From: a virus
Strand: one strand, 5' to 3'
Length of the DNA: 48,225 nucleotides
Virus record (IMG/VR): IMGVR_UViG_3300009149_000054
Location: 1-48,225 of that record
Of the stretch, positions 1 through 7,485 are shown one piece after another; position 1 is the stretch's first letter; each line of letters starts with the position of its first letter. The notes beneath the pieces were generated by a model. That model worked only from the letters and a program-made list of their open reading frames with translations. It had not been told where the DNA came from and made no database searches. Made by a program: the position numbers and the translations under genes.

Positions 1-713
1 CTGAAGACAAGCCCGTCGCCTACATCAACATTGTTACTAATTCCACCACCAAGATCGGTCAACGTTCCGGTCGCAACCACCGCGCTATCGCTATTTCTGA
101 CGCACTCATAAGTGCAACCCTCAACAGCTTCTCCGTCATCCGGATCCCCAGTGATAAGAAGGATATAGCTCTCGTCGAGACACCCGGTATAGTCATCGCT
201 TCCAGCAGTTCCTCCAGCAAAGTCGAGCGTGGCCGTTGTTGGACCATCAGTAGCCGATACACTCTGGTCGTTGTAGTCGATGTTCTCGACACCAGCGCCG
301 TGGAAAACATATGGACTATCCGCACTTACTTCGCGAAGAGTGATGCGTCCGAAATCAATGCCGGTGAAGATCGGTATCCGTGCCCACCCACTAACCCTGT
401 TTCCAGAGGTATCAATGCAGATGTCATCAAGTTCTTCCGCTTGACCGTCTTCGCATTCGACACCGACACGTACGATATAACACTGATTGCCGCGTTCCAT
501 ATAGGTCATTACGGCGTACATCATGTAGCTCTCAGGAAATGGTTCGCCGAACGTGTCTATGGCTTGTTGCGAGTTCGACACAAAGGTCGGTATATTCACC
601 GGACCCTTGCTTGCAGTGCCAATAAACACTGGGCGGAGCGGCCCAACATTACTTGGAACCAAGCTCAGATCAATTTCGCGAGGGAAAACACCTGGACTTA
701 GAAACGTTGGCAT
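1..713 (-). CDS. Contractile tail sheath protein, N-terminal part (cut by window edge)
   Basis: The frame is open from ATG at 713 to the window edge, about 237 codons with no stop. Being partial, the gene shows only as shadow ORFs if complete ORFs are demanded. The start MPTFLSPGVFPREIDLS, then VFIGTASKGPVNIPTF and a YMMYAVMTYMERG / CYIVRVG stretch, are the N-terminal hallmarks of T4 gp18-type sheath proteins, which polymerise around the tail tube and contract during DNA injection. A GGAG Shine-Dalgarno site lies just upstream (plus 721-724). This is the best evidence that the virus is a myovirus. The C-terminal assembly domain lies outside the window. Confidence 0.93.
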   Translation of the reverse strand, partial: MPTFLSPGVFPREIDLSLVPSNVGPLRPVFIGTASKGPVNIPTFVSNSQQAIDTFGEPFPESYMMYAVMTYMERGNQCYIVRVGVECEDGQAEELDDICIDTSGNRVSGWARIPIFTGIDFGRITLREVSADSPYVFHGAGVENIDYNDQSVSATDGPTTATLDFAGGTAGSDDYTGCLDESYILLITGDPDDGEAVEGCTYECVRNSDSAVVATGTLTDLGGGISNNVDVGDGLVF

Positions 714-793
714 GTCTATTCTCCGTTATGCAGCGCAAACTATGCTACAATAAATTTGATCTAAATGACAGTAAGGTAACTTGAAAAAATGGA

Positions 794-1087
794 TTACTTA
801 TCCCCTGCAACCTCACTGTCGTAAATCACCTGAATTTGCCTTCTCGCCTGCAAATTCCTAATCTGTGCAGAATTGATATGGCTCTTAGGCAGTTTGACTG
901 TTTGGCCGGGACGCAGATAAATTGTCTGCTCATGCAAGAAAAAGTCACCACCTGGCGGCTTGACCTGCAAAGAAATCAACTGCTTGCCTTTGTTGTAGAC
1001 ACGAACCACATGACCCTTATCGGGTATTGGTTGCGGAACTCTTTTTTGCCGTTTCTGTCTCCTACGCGCTACTGCTGCTCTAACCAT
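794..1087 (-). CDS. Small basic protein, probable virion component
   Basis: 97 codons from ATG 1087, which has GGAG seven bases upstream; a GTG one codon earlier is less likely. The N-terminus is strongly basic (VARRRQKRQKR). The rest looks like a compact beta domain with the pattern IYLRPGQTVKLP then QIRNLQARRQIQVI. A similar pattern (HIRRGKTIRLP, then a helix, then ISITHQ) opens the large glycosyltransferase encoded at 13770-16730, so this may be a shared small domain. The gene lies between a sheath-stabiliser-like gene and the sheath gene, which suggests a structural or neck role. No named family is recognised. Confidence 0.75.
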   Translation of the reverse strand: MVRAAVARRRQKRQKRVPQPIPDKGHVVRVYNKGKQLISLQVKPPGGDFFLHEQTIYLRPGQTVKLPKSHINSAQIRNLQARRQIQVIYDSEVAGDK

Positions 1088-1099
1088 CACAATCTCCGA

Positions 1100-1954
1100 T
1101 TACACTGGAGGCTCGAAATTGTTATAACTTCCACGAGAGGCCAATAATGGATCTCTCGATGGCAACTCACTTATTATCGTCGGCTGACCAAGAACAGTAG
1201 GCAATATTACCTCCGGCAACGGTAGCCATGCCTCAGCCGTCATCTTATACTCATAACGTACCTTGGCTTTCTGGTCGAACCCAGCTTCTTTTTCACTAGC
1301 ATCGGACGAGCCGCCATATCTGAGTTGTACATTACCGCTCAAATGGCCGTCGAACATAGTAAATTCAGCCAGCGGGTGAAACCTAGTTATTATTTGATAA
1401 AGAATATATTCTGCATCTCGCTTCCACACGCACCATACAGTAAGATTATAATTGACCAAGAACGGGACGGGCCGTCTTATCATAGCAACCCTATCCATCC
1501 TATTAGTAGTATACCTCTTCCGCATAGCCAGATAGGGAGGACTAAACTTATCCGGGTTAAACTCATGGTCCAGCCGGTTTATAGAAGCCACAGGCAGCCG
1601 AACACGACCGTCTTTGAGATCATCGTTCCAAAATAATACGCTCTTATCGCCACCAGCAATCTTGACCCTCATAAACCGAAACGAATCCTTGGTAGGTACG
1701 CGGATGCCAGACCAATATGATCTCATAGCGTCGTCTAGGGCTGTAAACCCCGGCATCGCATATTCCTCAATGTACTCTGGCATAGTGCCAGGAATATCAC
1801 CGAGAATCTTGGACCTGCCTTGCTGTGCATCACTCTGTTGCTTCAAAGCAGTTGGGTAAGCATGTATTTGTGGATTGGCCTCCGCCATCGGAGTTGGACA
1901 TATCGTCTGTAGTGGGCATGGAGAAAAATTGTGGCCGAATTCATAAAAAGCCAT
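1100..1954 (-). CDS. Putative tail completion / sheath stabiliser protein (T4 gp3/gp15-like)
   Basis: 284 codons; the start ATG overlaps the upstream stop in an ATGA. Residues about 165-200 read VPFLVNYNLTVWCVWKRDAE followed by YILYQIITRFHPLAEFTMF. This resembles the segment of T4 gp15/gp3-type sheath-terminating proteins in which a beta strand is followed by a helix of the form 'D.. QI...I...F.P.. '. Gene order supports it: in T4 the neck genes 13-15 precede the sheath gene, and here this gene follows neck-like genes and lies one gene before the sheath. Similarity is judged by eye, so the call is tentative; a structural protein is likely in any case. Confidence 0.5.
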   Translation of the reverse strand: MAFYEFGHNFSPCPLQTICPTPMAEANPQIHAYPTALKQQSDAQQGRSKILGDIPGTMPEYIEEYAMPGFTALDDAMRSYWSGIRVPTKDSFRFMRVKIAGGDKSVLFWNDDLKDGRVRLPVASINRLDHEFNPDKFSPPYLAMRKRYTTNRMDRVAMIRRPVPFLVNYNLTVWCVWKRDAEYILYQIITRFHPLAEFTMFDGHLSGNVQLRYGGSSDASEKEAGFDQKAKVRYEYKMTAEAWLPLPEVILPTVLGQPTIISELPSRDPLLASRGSYNNFEPPV

Positions 1955-2316
1955 CAGACGATACCTCCTCTAGACAGCATCGCCACAAGCCCAGGCTTTA
2001 TCGACCCAGCCATGGGCTGCCCAACAACCACAGCACCAATCCTGTCCATCAATGACTTGAATTCACGTTCCACAGCAGCGACAATCTCTGGTTCTAAGTC
2101 ATCTCGCAAGTTCACTTTGATCAAGGCTTTATTGTCGCCAACCTGAGTGACAGAAACATCAGAGGCGTTCATTCCACGAAGCCCACGTATCCGACTGCGC
2201 AACTCAGACGCAATTTCCACGCGCAAAGTGTTACCAACTTCACCAGATGCAGCACCTATATCAAGTGCCATCTGATTTATCAAGCTCGACGGGTCCGTAA
2301 ATCTGAGTTGCGGCAT
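1954..2316 (-). CDS. Hypothetical protein in virion gene cluster
   Basis: 120 codons, overlapping its upstream neighbour by one base (TAATG) and its downstream neighbour by four (ATGA), so it is translationally coupled inside the structural operon. It has a hydrophilic N-terminal half with a helix (TLRVEIASELRSRIRGLRG), a strand-rich middle and a Gly-rich tail. No signal peptide or membrane segment. Its position between gp14-like and gp15-like genes suggests a head-tail joining role, which is inference only. Confidence 0.7.
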   Translation of the reverse strand: MPQLRFTDPSSLINQMALDIGAASGEVGNTLRVEIASELRSRIRGLRGMNASDVSVTQVGDNKALIKVNLRDDLEPEIVAAVEREFKSLMDRIGAVVVGQPMAGSIKPGLVAMLSRGGIV

Positions 2317-2921
2317 TATTTTGGATTCGGATCTTCAAAGTCAATAGACTGTTCTGCGTCATCTTCTGCAGGACGTATATTAACATCGCCAGGGATGAGC
2401 GATGTTTGGCACTTCAGATACAACCACGTATATCTGAAGTTGCCAAACTCTTGCACATTATTCACATGATAATATTTTGGCTTATGCCTAGATACGCTAT
2501 TGTAGGGAAGCTCTATAAGATCACCAACCTGTAGCAGCCTATCGTTGAACTCCTCAGTAATATCACCAAGAAAAAAAACAACCTCAGATTGATTGTTCTC
2601 GACGTCAACGCCCCACCCTTTTAATTCCCACTCAAGCGGTTGCGGCGTGAAAAATGCTTTGAAATGTTTCGACGCCCAATATGTCGGGTCTGGATCTTCG
2701 TCGTGCTCTACGACAATATCAGAATTGTTCGTCCTCGGATGGACCTTGACAAGTGCCCCAGATATATGTATCATCTCGCGTGCTATGTGATGTACAGTGG
2801 CAATGTCAGCAGAGTCAATGTCATGAACCTGATAGAATGGATTCAAATCATCCATATCAGATCTAAAACCCAAATTCTGGGCAGGAACAACGCTGTCGCT
2901 CTGTGAAAACCTATGAATCAT
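2316..2921 (-). CDS. Putative neck protein (T4 gp14-like)
   Basis: 201 codons when started at the ATG that overlaps the upstream stop (TAATG at 2919-2923). A longer reading from 2999 would overlap the upstream gene by 79 bases and is less likely. The C-terminal half has VGDLIELPYNS followed by KYYHVNNVQEFGNFRYTWLY. This matches the plan of T4 gp14-family neck proteins: a beta domain with 'GDLIYFP', then a 'F.I.YV....F...G....Y.L.C' strand pair. The neighbours (gp13-like upstream at 5814, gp15-like downstream) fit the T4 order. Similarity is by eye and distant. Confidence 0.5.
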   Translation of the reverse strand: MIHRFSQSDSVVPAQNLGFRSDMDDLNPFYQVHDIDSADIATVHHIAREMIHISGALVKVHPRTNNSDIVVEHDEDPDPTYWASKHFKAFFTPQPLEWELKGWGVDVENNQSEVVFFLGDITEEFNDRLLQVGDLIELPYNSVSRHKPKYYHVNNVQEFGNFRYTWLYLKCQTSLIPGDVNIRPAEDDAEQSIDFEDPNPK

Positions 2922-3466
2922 TACCCTGAGACCGGCATGTCGCCGCCCTCTCCAAACGATGGCCCCCGAAATTGTTGGTCTGATGACCAGAGATCCCAAT
3001 CGACTGGATTGTTCATCGGATAAGGACTGATACCAAAATAGTTGCCTTCTTCTCTGTACGGCGAAACCGGTGGTACTTCTGCTGTCTCAAAATTTATCGG
3101 CGGACAGAAACCCTGGTCTAGCAACTGGCACTCGTCCTCCAGCAGATTCTCTTCTTCGTCTTCTTTTTTCGCAAGCTCTTTTAGAATTGCATATGAATCT
3201 AACATCGGAACACACGGACAGGTCAATTCATAAGGCGGTAATACAAGCCATCTCTTGCGCACACCATTCGACTCACCATTATTGATCTGATACTCCATGC
3301 TCGACCCAGGAATCGCCGCTAAGGCTTCATATAGATTGACTGTCGCTGCACCGCAATCAGAAAACCTCATCAACGTTGTCGAACTAAGTGCGCTAGTTGG
3401 TTCACAGCCAGGGACAATTACCCTGTCAGCCCCGATAACTTCCAGGCGATTTTGTATAACGATCAT
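2921..3466 (-). CDS. Hypothetical protein in virion gene cluster
   Basis: 181 codons, start in an ATGA overlap with the upstream gene. The N-terminal 95 residues look folded (ending LPPYELTCPCVPML), followed by an acidic helix (KKEDEEENLLEDE) and a Pro/Gly/Ser-rich C-terminal tail with little predicted structure. No membrane segment or catalytic motif. The tight coupling on both sides indicates co-production with neck proteins. Function not recognised. Confidence 0.72.
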   Translation of the reverse strand: MIVIQNRLEVIGADRVIVPGCEPTSALSSTTLMRFSDCGAATVNLYEALAAIPGSSMEYQINNGESNGVRKRWLVLPPYELTCPCVPMLDSYAILKELAKKEDEEENLLEDECQLLDQGFCPPINFETAEVPPVSPYREEGNYFGISPYPMNNPVDWDLWSSDQQFRGPSFGEGGDMPVSG

Positions 3467-3795
3467 TTGAAAATCTTCTGCAACTTTGCTATTACTTCTG
3501 CGGCCGAGCCTACCTTGTGGTAATCATTAACACCAAGAGAATCAGCTAAACCAGTCGATAATTGAATTTGTAGGTCATCGTCACTAACAACCCTAACCAT
3601 TATTGTTGTGCCAGGACGAACGTCAAAGTACAAAATAGAATCATCCGAAACATTGTACGATTCTTCGACACGAGGATTGCCAAAACCAAGTGTGCGAACC
3701 TCACCGGCAAGGGCAATGGCGAGATCGTTCTTGGTAGACACTATTTTACTTTGTGCGGCGGAAACGTCGCCTTCGGCTAAACCAATCAATCTCAT
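3463..3795 (-). CDS. Hypothetical small protein in virion gene cluster
   Basis: 110 codons from ATG 3795. The GGAGG ribosome site at 3818-3822 (minus strand) can pair with a CCTCC seven bases farther upstream, see the hairpin entry. Predicted mixed alpha/beta, hydrophilic, with a strand pattern ILYFDVRPGTTIMVRVV in the middle and a C-terminal helix (SAAEVIAKLQKIF). It is the first gene after the metallophosphoesterase and overlaps the next gene by four bases. Function not recognised. Confidence 0.72.
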   Translation of the reverse strand: MRLIGLAEGDVSAAQSKIVSTKNDLAIALAGEVRTLGFGNPRVEESYNVSDDSILYFDVRPGTTIMVRVVSDDDLQIQLSTGLADSLGVNDYHKVGSAAEVIAKLQKIFK

Positions 3796-3801
3796 TTATC
3801 A

Positions 3802-3822
3802 CCTCCAATTTATATTTGGAGG
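3802..3822 (-). promoter_or_regulatory. Hairpin occluding a Shine-Dalgarno site
   Basis: CCTCCAA (minus 3822-3816 complement) and TTGGAGG form a perfect 7-bp stem with a 7-base AT loop. The right arm is the GGAGG ribosome site of the gene starting at 3795. If it folds in mRNA, translation of that gene would be damped or made dependent on unfolding. The structure is visible; the regulatory role is inferred. Confidence 0.4.
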
Positions 3823-3830
3823 GCGGGAGT

Positions 3831-5207
3831 TCATCCCCCTGATCGACTAGGCCGATTCGCATCTATCTTTGCTACTTTTCCGTCAAGCATGTTAGCAGAG
3901 AAATGACCAGCATATCCAAAATCATAATCCCACAAATAGGCCTCCGCTGCTCTGGCACCCTTGACATATCCCTTTTTATAATGCCACGCATCAGTACCAC
4001 TCAAGCTAGGAAGAGTCCTAACGGTGACACCATTATATGTGTCACCAGCTAGGAATTTCATTTCCTTTCTTTTATGGATATGGCCAATATGCCATTCCTT
4101 GTGCCTGACAACGGCCCAATCCTCAGCAGCCTCTGTTGCCATAATTAGCGGCAAATCGTTCTGTGCTTCTTCGTTGCCGTGAGTAAATCCGATAAGGCAG
4201 GTGCCATATCGCTTGTATTTTCTCGAAGTTGGGCGGATATCGACAAATACATCCTTACATTTCTTATACCACGCTTTCAACACGTGGCATAAATATAGTG
4301 ATGTTTCTGGGTCGTGATTGCCTGGAACCCAAATGACCTCTACAGGCGCAATTGCAAGGCACTTGTCGATAGCACCAATCACGGCCATATACCCAGCTTC
4401 GAAAACTTTGGCAAGTCTACCGTCAGTATCTAACGGGTTATTGGCCTTTGGTGTTAAAAAATCGGCACTATTAATGTGAAAGAAATCTTGACCAACAGGC
4501 ATTAAAATCTTCTCTACACTTACACATGACGACATCGCTAGAAGCTGATTTACAGCGTCACTATAGATCCGCTCTGCAATCTTGAGGTCGTAATCGTGCC
4601 CTGTTTCTCTATGCCAAGCCAGTTTACCAAAGTGCACATCGAATAACGATATTTCCAGCATATGCGTGCCAGTAGGCTTTTTGATCCTTGTCGGATATTT
4701 CGGTGCGTGTGCGGCAATCCGCTTCTCAAGCAATTCAAGCGCAACTTCAATGAGTGGGTGCTGCTTGCGCTTGAGCCAGACCTTAACCTGCCACAATTCA
4801 GTTGCTGTAAGATCGTGTATCTGTATACTGCCTACCTGTCTACTGGTACTATTAGCAACAACGTCCCATTTGTTGATTATATATCGCTCAACTTCCCAAG
4901 TTTCCATATCAACCTTGGCAGATTCGAGCGCTGCGTCAAGATCACGTATGGTCTTCGACCTCATCGTCATCATGCCGACCATGCCGCCAAATCTCATATT
5001 CAGCATGGCACCATCGTCCTCCTCGTCGGACGTGGATTTACCAGGACGCGGTATTATGCCTAGATCCTTTTTGGCGACGGTATCTACATCGGCAAATGTG
5101 TACTTGCCCTTGAGTGCTCTATGAGCAGGTCTAATCTTATTGTCATTTGACGCTAAAGCTCGCGCAATGACCTCTTTGTCTCTTTTAGTCAAATCGTTAT
5201 ATGCCAT
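3831..5207 (-). CDS. Calcineurin-like metallophosphoesterase
   Basis: 458 codons. Residues 185-380 carry the metallophosphoesterase motif set: D190-x-H192, GQDFFH at 239-244, GNHD at 296-299, a histidine at H343 (FTHGN), and GHIH at 375-378. These are the ligands of a two-metal phosphodiesterase/phosphatase centre, as in the SbcD/Mre11 nuclease superfamily. The 180-residue N-terminal extension is helical and unrecognised; a coiled part lies around residues 80-115. Long phage versions of this type occur in structural or replication clusters and may act on nucleic acid, but the substrate cannot be read from the sequence. It overlaps no neighbour and is followed by a 35-bp gap. Confidence 0.85.
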   Translation of the reverse strand: MAYNDLTKRDKEVIARALASNDNKIRPAHRALKGKYTFADVDTVAKKDLGIIPRPGKSTSDEEDDGAMLNMRFGGMVGMMTMRSKTIRDLDAALESAKVDMETWEVERYIINKWDVVANSTSRQVGSIQIHDLTATELWQVKVWLKRKQHPLIEVALELLEKRIAAHAPKYPTRIKKPTGTHMLEISLFDVHFGKLAWHRETGHDYDLKIAERIYSDAVNQLLAMSSCVSVEKILMPVGQDFFHINSADFLTPKANNPLDTDGRLAKVFEAGYMAVIGAIDKCLAIAPVEVIWVPGNHDPETSLYLCHVLKAWYKKCKDVFVDIRPTSRKYKRYGTCLIGFTHGNEEAQNDLPLIMATEAAEDWAVVRHKEWHIGHIHKRKEMKFLAGDTYNGVTVRTLPSLSGTDAWHYKKGYVKGARAAEAYLWDYDFGYAGHFSANMLDGKVAKIDANRPSRSGG

Positions 5208-5215
5208 TTATCATC

Positions 5216-5548
5216 TCAATTCTTTGAGGCACAATCAGGACATAAAGTGATACAGTAACCACCGAGATTATACCTTTTGATATTTTCTACCTCACCGCAG
5301 TACTCGCAAACGTGCCACGATGCGTCCTCGGCACTTTGAATCATTTGATCCGTCTTTGTTGTCCTTGGGCTGGAGTAAACCTGCAAGCCGCCAAATTCTT
5401 GTTCGACATTTATGATTTTGACGTTTGATTTTTTCAGGTTTTTCAGTAGTTTCTTTAATATGCCGTACCAACCGTCGCCAACATTTACAGAACAACGTAG
5501 AACGTTAGGAAACTCCACATTCAATTGATCTACCAATTTCTTGCGCAT
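5216..5548 (-). CDS. Small zinc-ribbon protein
   Basis: 110 codons ending eight bases before the metallophosphoesterase. The N-terminal 70 residues are basic and look alpha/beta (LKKLLKNLKKSNVKIINVEQ). The C-terminus has CEYCGEVENI and then LCPDC, a four-cysteine zinc knuckle. No good ribosome site is seen before the ATG. Zinc ribbons of this kind bind nucleic acid or protein; no family is recognised. The gene is preceded by the largest gap of the left region (5549-5813). Confidence 0.68.
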   Translation of the reverse strand: MRKKLVDQLNVEFPNVLRCSVNVGDGWYGILKKLLKNLKKSNVKIINVEQEFGGLQVYSSPRTTKTDQMIQSAEDASWHVCEYCGEVENIKRYNLGGYCITLCPDCASKN

Positions 5549-5813
5549 AGGCTAGCTCAAAATAGTTATAGTGCTAAAAAGAATCGTTAGGATAACAGAA
5601 TGCCACGGCTCGTAATTGTTGAGCCTACTCGATGTGTTGTCAACCCAGATGACTATGCGTCTCACCTTTGCAAGTTCCTCGGGTTATCTTGATGTTCCCG
5701 ACATATCTTTTACGCAATATTTCACGAACAAACCATATAAATGTATATATGTTGCGATCTATTGCTAGCACTTAGCCACATTCTATTTGCGCGCAGATTA
5801 GCTGGTTGTTTTA
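5549..5813. other. 265-bp intergenic region between neck-like and zinc-ribbon genes
   Basis: The longest gap in the window. On the minus strand I see no promoter I can defend. On the plus strand there is a short ORF with a possible frameshifted continuation (see separate entry). The gap is flanked by a perfect inverted repeat just inside the 3' end of the gene at 5814-6629. Confidence 0.6.
5600..5768 (+). pseudogene. Possible small gene or remnant with a +1 frameshift
   Basis: ATG at 5600 opens MPRLVIVEPTRCVVNPDD, which ends at a TGA (5690-5692) after 30 codons. Skipping one base at the GGG of 5681-5683 continues naturally as GYLDVPDISFTQYFTNKPYK to a TAG at 5766-5768, giving about 55 residues of plausible protein. 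It runs against the surrounding minus-strand genes. It could be a decayed gene, a sequencing indel or chance; an AGGA lies 8 bases before the ATG. Confidence 0.28.
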
Positions 5814-6629
5814 TTATACAATATTTTGGATCACAGAACCGATCCAAAATATCAAAGGTAGCAACCAAGACCACTTATATACGCCAAGTGGCTCGCCAAG
5901 ATGGATTGCTTTCTCTATCAACGCTTCACGCTCTTCCTTACCTTCTGTAGCAAGAGCATCTCCATCGAGCGCTAAACTACCGCCGTCTGGAAGAGGAATC
6001 CCAGCAATCTTACGTCGCAAAGCACCAACCATCATCTTGGTCTCTGCTAGCATCATGTCGTAAGCGATAAGCTTAGCTTGCGGGCTACGAAAGTGTGTAA
6101 CGATCGGGTAATACAAAACAATAACGGGAAAAGCACCCTTTGGTGTCGGATATAATCTGATAAGCTGTTGACCAGGACCGCCATCGACTTCACCAAGAAC
6201 TTCCCAATGTCCTTCGGTACCCAAAATCTTTTGTGAAAATCGGCGATATGCTTGTAATAGATGATAATCGGTAAGAATATTTTGTATACCAGCGACATTC
6301 CCTATATTAAACAGAAAACTTTCTGCACCAAACACGTCATCAATCCTAGTCGTGACTGGGTCCCACGAGACTTCTTGAACCCAATAAGCATCTTCCGGCA
6401 TTGGATAAGTCGAGACTAGTGGCTGCGTATAGAATACAGCAAGTTTTTGCTCTCGTGGAAAGTAACCAGAGATAAAATCCCCAGTAATTCGTAAAACAGT
6501 CTCAAACTGATCCTCGCCTATCTCGACGTCGACGCCAGAATAACCAAGTTTCGACAATGCATATTTTTTAAGCGGATCACTACGCACTTTTAAAACAACT
6601 GGCAGATCTTGTGGCGCTATTATAGCCAT
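5814..6629 (-). CDS. Putative neck / head-completion protein (T4 gp13-like)
   Basis: 271 codons, start ATG overlapping the upstream TAA by one base. The N-terminal region YALSKLGYSGVDVEIGEDQF resembles the 'LG.P.i.VEl.d.Qi...I..a' signature of T4-like gp13 neck proteins. The middle (GQQLIRLYPTPKGAFPVIVLYY) also fits the family's C-terminal beta part. gp13 and gp14 close the head-tail vertex after packaging. The last 15 residues are hydrophobic, and the coding DNA there forms a perfect inverted repeat. The call rests on by-eye similarity plus gene order (gp13-, gp14-, gp15-, gp18-like). Confidence 0.55.
   Translation of the reverse strand: MAIIAPQDLPVVLKVRSDPLKKYALSKLGYSGVDVEIGEDQFETVLRITGDFISGYFPREQKLAVFYTQPLVSTYPMPEDAYWVQEVSWDPVTTRIDDVFGAESFLFNIGNVAGIQNILTDYHLLQAYRRFSQKILGTEGHWEVLGEVDGGPGQQLIRLYPTPKGAFPVIVLYYPIVTHFRSPQAKLIAYDMMLAETKMMVGALRRKIAGIPLPDGGSLALDGDALATEGKEEREALIEKAIHLGEPLGVYKWSWLLPLIFWIGSVIQNIV
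5821..5852. repeat. Perfect 12-bp inverted repeat at a gene end
   Basis: ATATTTTGGATC and GATCCAAAATAT are separated by 8 bases, lying in the last codons of the neck-like gene. On the minus strand it is followed by an AT-rich run including the stop. It may act as a transcription terminator overlapping the stop codon, although no long U tract follows. It could also be a protein site. Confidence 0.5.
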
Positions 6630-7255
6630 TAGTCCTCACCATAAACGTATTTGTCAACCAATTCGCGCCATCTTTTACTCTTCGTAGACAACCGACGTAT
6701 TTCTGCCTCGTCACCTTTCGTAATGACCCCCGTAAGCTGTCTCCTTTCCTTAGGCGTAAGCACATCTGTTTCGGCATAAGAATCGGGTGCTTGTCTTTTA
6801 TCTCTAGGCACAAACGGATCTGTTTCCTGACCTTCGTGTTTCTCGGGTTTGCTAGGCGGCTTTGCCTTGAGCGGCATCTCTCCAGCAGCATCTAAAAGGG
6901 CAGATAAGCTGTGCGATGTTTTGAGAATATGTTTGTTCTGTGTTGGTAAAGCGGCCGGACTCGTAATGTCTCCCCTAACCCATTTTGTTGGCCATCCTTT
7001 ATCGACATCTTTTGATACTTCGTCCGGAATCTTGATGAGTGCATAATATTCAAGATTGAGCTTTGGTTCTTTAATTTTTATGATGCCAACCCCGAGTGTC
7101 GCCCTGGCCAGAAATACCCACGGCTCAACGCCCTTTTTTGGCTCGTCGTATCCGAAGATATGTTGCTCATCATACTCAAGAATGGCTAGTATCCTATCAA
7201 ACAAATCCGGATGCTCCGTTAAACATTCGGCTAATAGGTCTGGATTTAGTGGCAT
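6629..7255 (-). CDS. Hypothetical protein, first gene of the virion operon
   Basis: 208 codons from ATG 7255 behind an excellent ribosome site (AAGGAGGTG, plus 7261-7269). N-terminal about 110 residues look globular (LAECLTEHPDLFDRILAIL). A Lys/Pro-rich linker follows, then a charged helical C-terminus (RRLSTKSKRWRELVDKY). It overlaps the gp13-like start by one base. No motif is recognised. The position upstream of head-tail joining genes suggests a role in virion assembly, which is inference. Confidence 0.75.
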   Translation of the reverse strand: MPLNPDLLAECLTEHPDLFDRILAILEYDEQHIFGYDEPKKGVEPWVFLARATLGVGIIKIKEPKLNLEYYALIKIPDEVSKDVDKGWPTKWVRGDITSPAALPTQNKHILKTSHSLSALLDAAGEMPLKAKPPSKPEKHEGQETDPFVPRDKRQAPDSYAETDVLTPKERRQLTGVITKGDEAEIRRLSTKSKRWRELVDKYVYGED

Positions 7256-7295
7256 AACAACACCTCCTTGTATATATTTTTGTTATGTGCATAGC

Positions 7296-7322
7296 GAAGG
7301 CCACTCCGCGAGAGTGGCCTTC
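7296..7322. terminator. GC-rich hairpin, possible terminator or processing site
   Basis: GAAGGCCACTC and GAGTGGCCTTC form a perfect 11-bp stem around a 5-base loop. It lies between the tRNA-like gene and the virion operon. On the minus strand the downstream bases are not U-rich, so a simple intrinsic terminator is unlikely; factor-dependent termination or RNA processing is possible. Confidence 0.4.
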
Positions 7323-7415
7323 TGCTAAGTGTAGTCAAACAAAACAAACTTCGTTTATATTATTCCAAAAGTTTATATTTGGTAGAAACATTACATTACT
7401 ATTCGCAAGCAATAA

Positions 7416-7484
7416 AGCGTCTTACAGGAATTGAACCTATTCTTCCATCTGGCAGACGGCGTGCTACCATTACACCAAAGACGC
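7416..7484 (-). tRNA. tRNA-Gly(GCC)-like gene
   Basis: The minus strand folds as a cloverleaf: acceptor stem GCGTCTT/AAGACGC (7 of 7 pairs), D arm with AATGGTA loop, anticodon loop CTGCCAG (U33, anticodon GCC, A37), and a T arm with loop TTCAATT on a 5-bp stem. Discriminator is U as usual for bacterial Gly. Oddities: base 26 seems absent, the variable loop is only 3 bases and one anticodon-stem pair is G.A. CCA is not encoded. The gene begins one base after the stop codon of the homing endonuclease at 7486-8988. Confidence 0.75.
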
Positions 7485-7485
7485 A

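Noticed and set aside
300-701. 133-codon plus-strand ORF
   Set aside because: Antisense to the clearly recognisable tail sheath gene.
3808-3814. T4 late promoter-like TATAAAT on the minus strand
   Set aside because: It lies 13-19 bases before the start codon and overlaps the ribosome-site hairpin, too close for a leader containing that site.
4662-5124. Two plus-strand ORFs of 133 and 152 codons
   Set aside because: Both lie fully inside the metallophosphoesterase gene, which has clear motifs.
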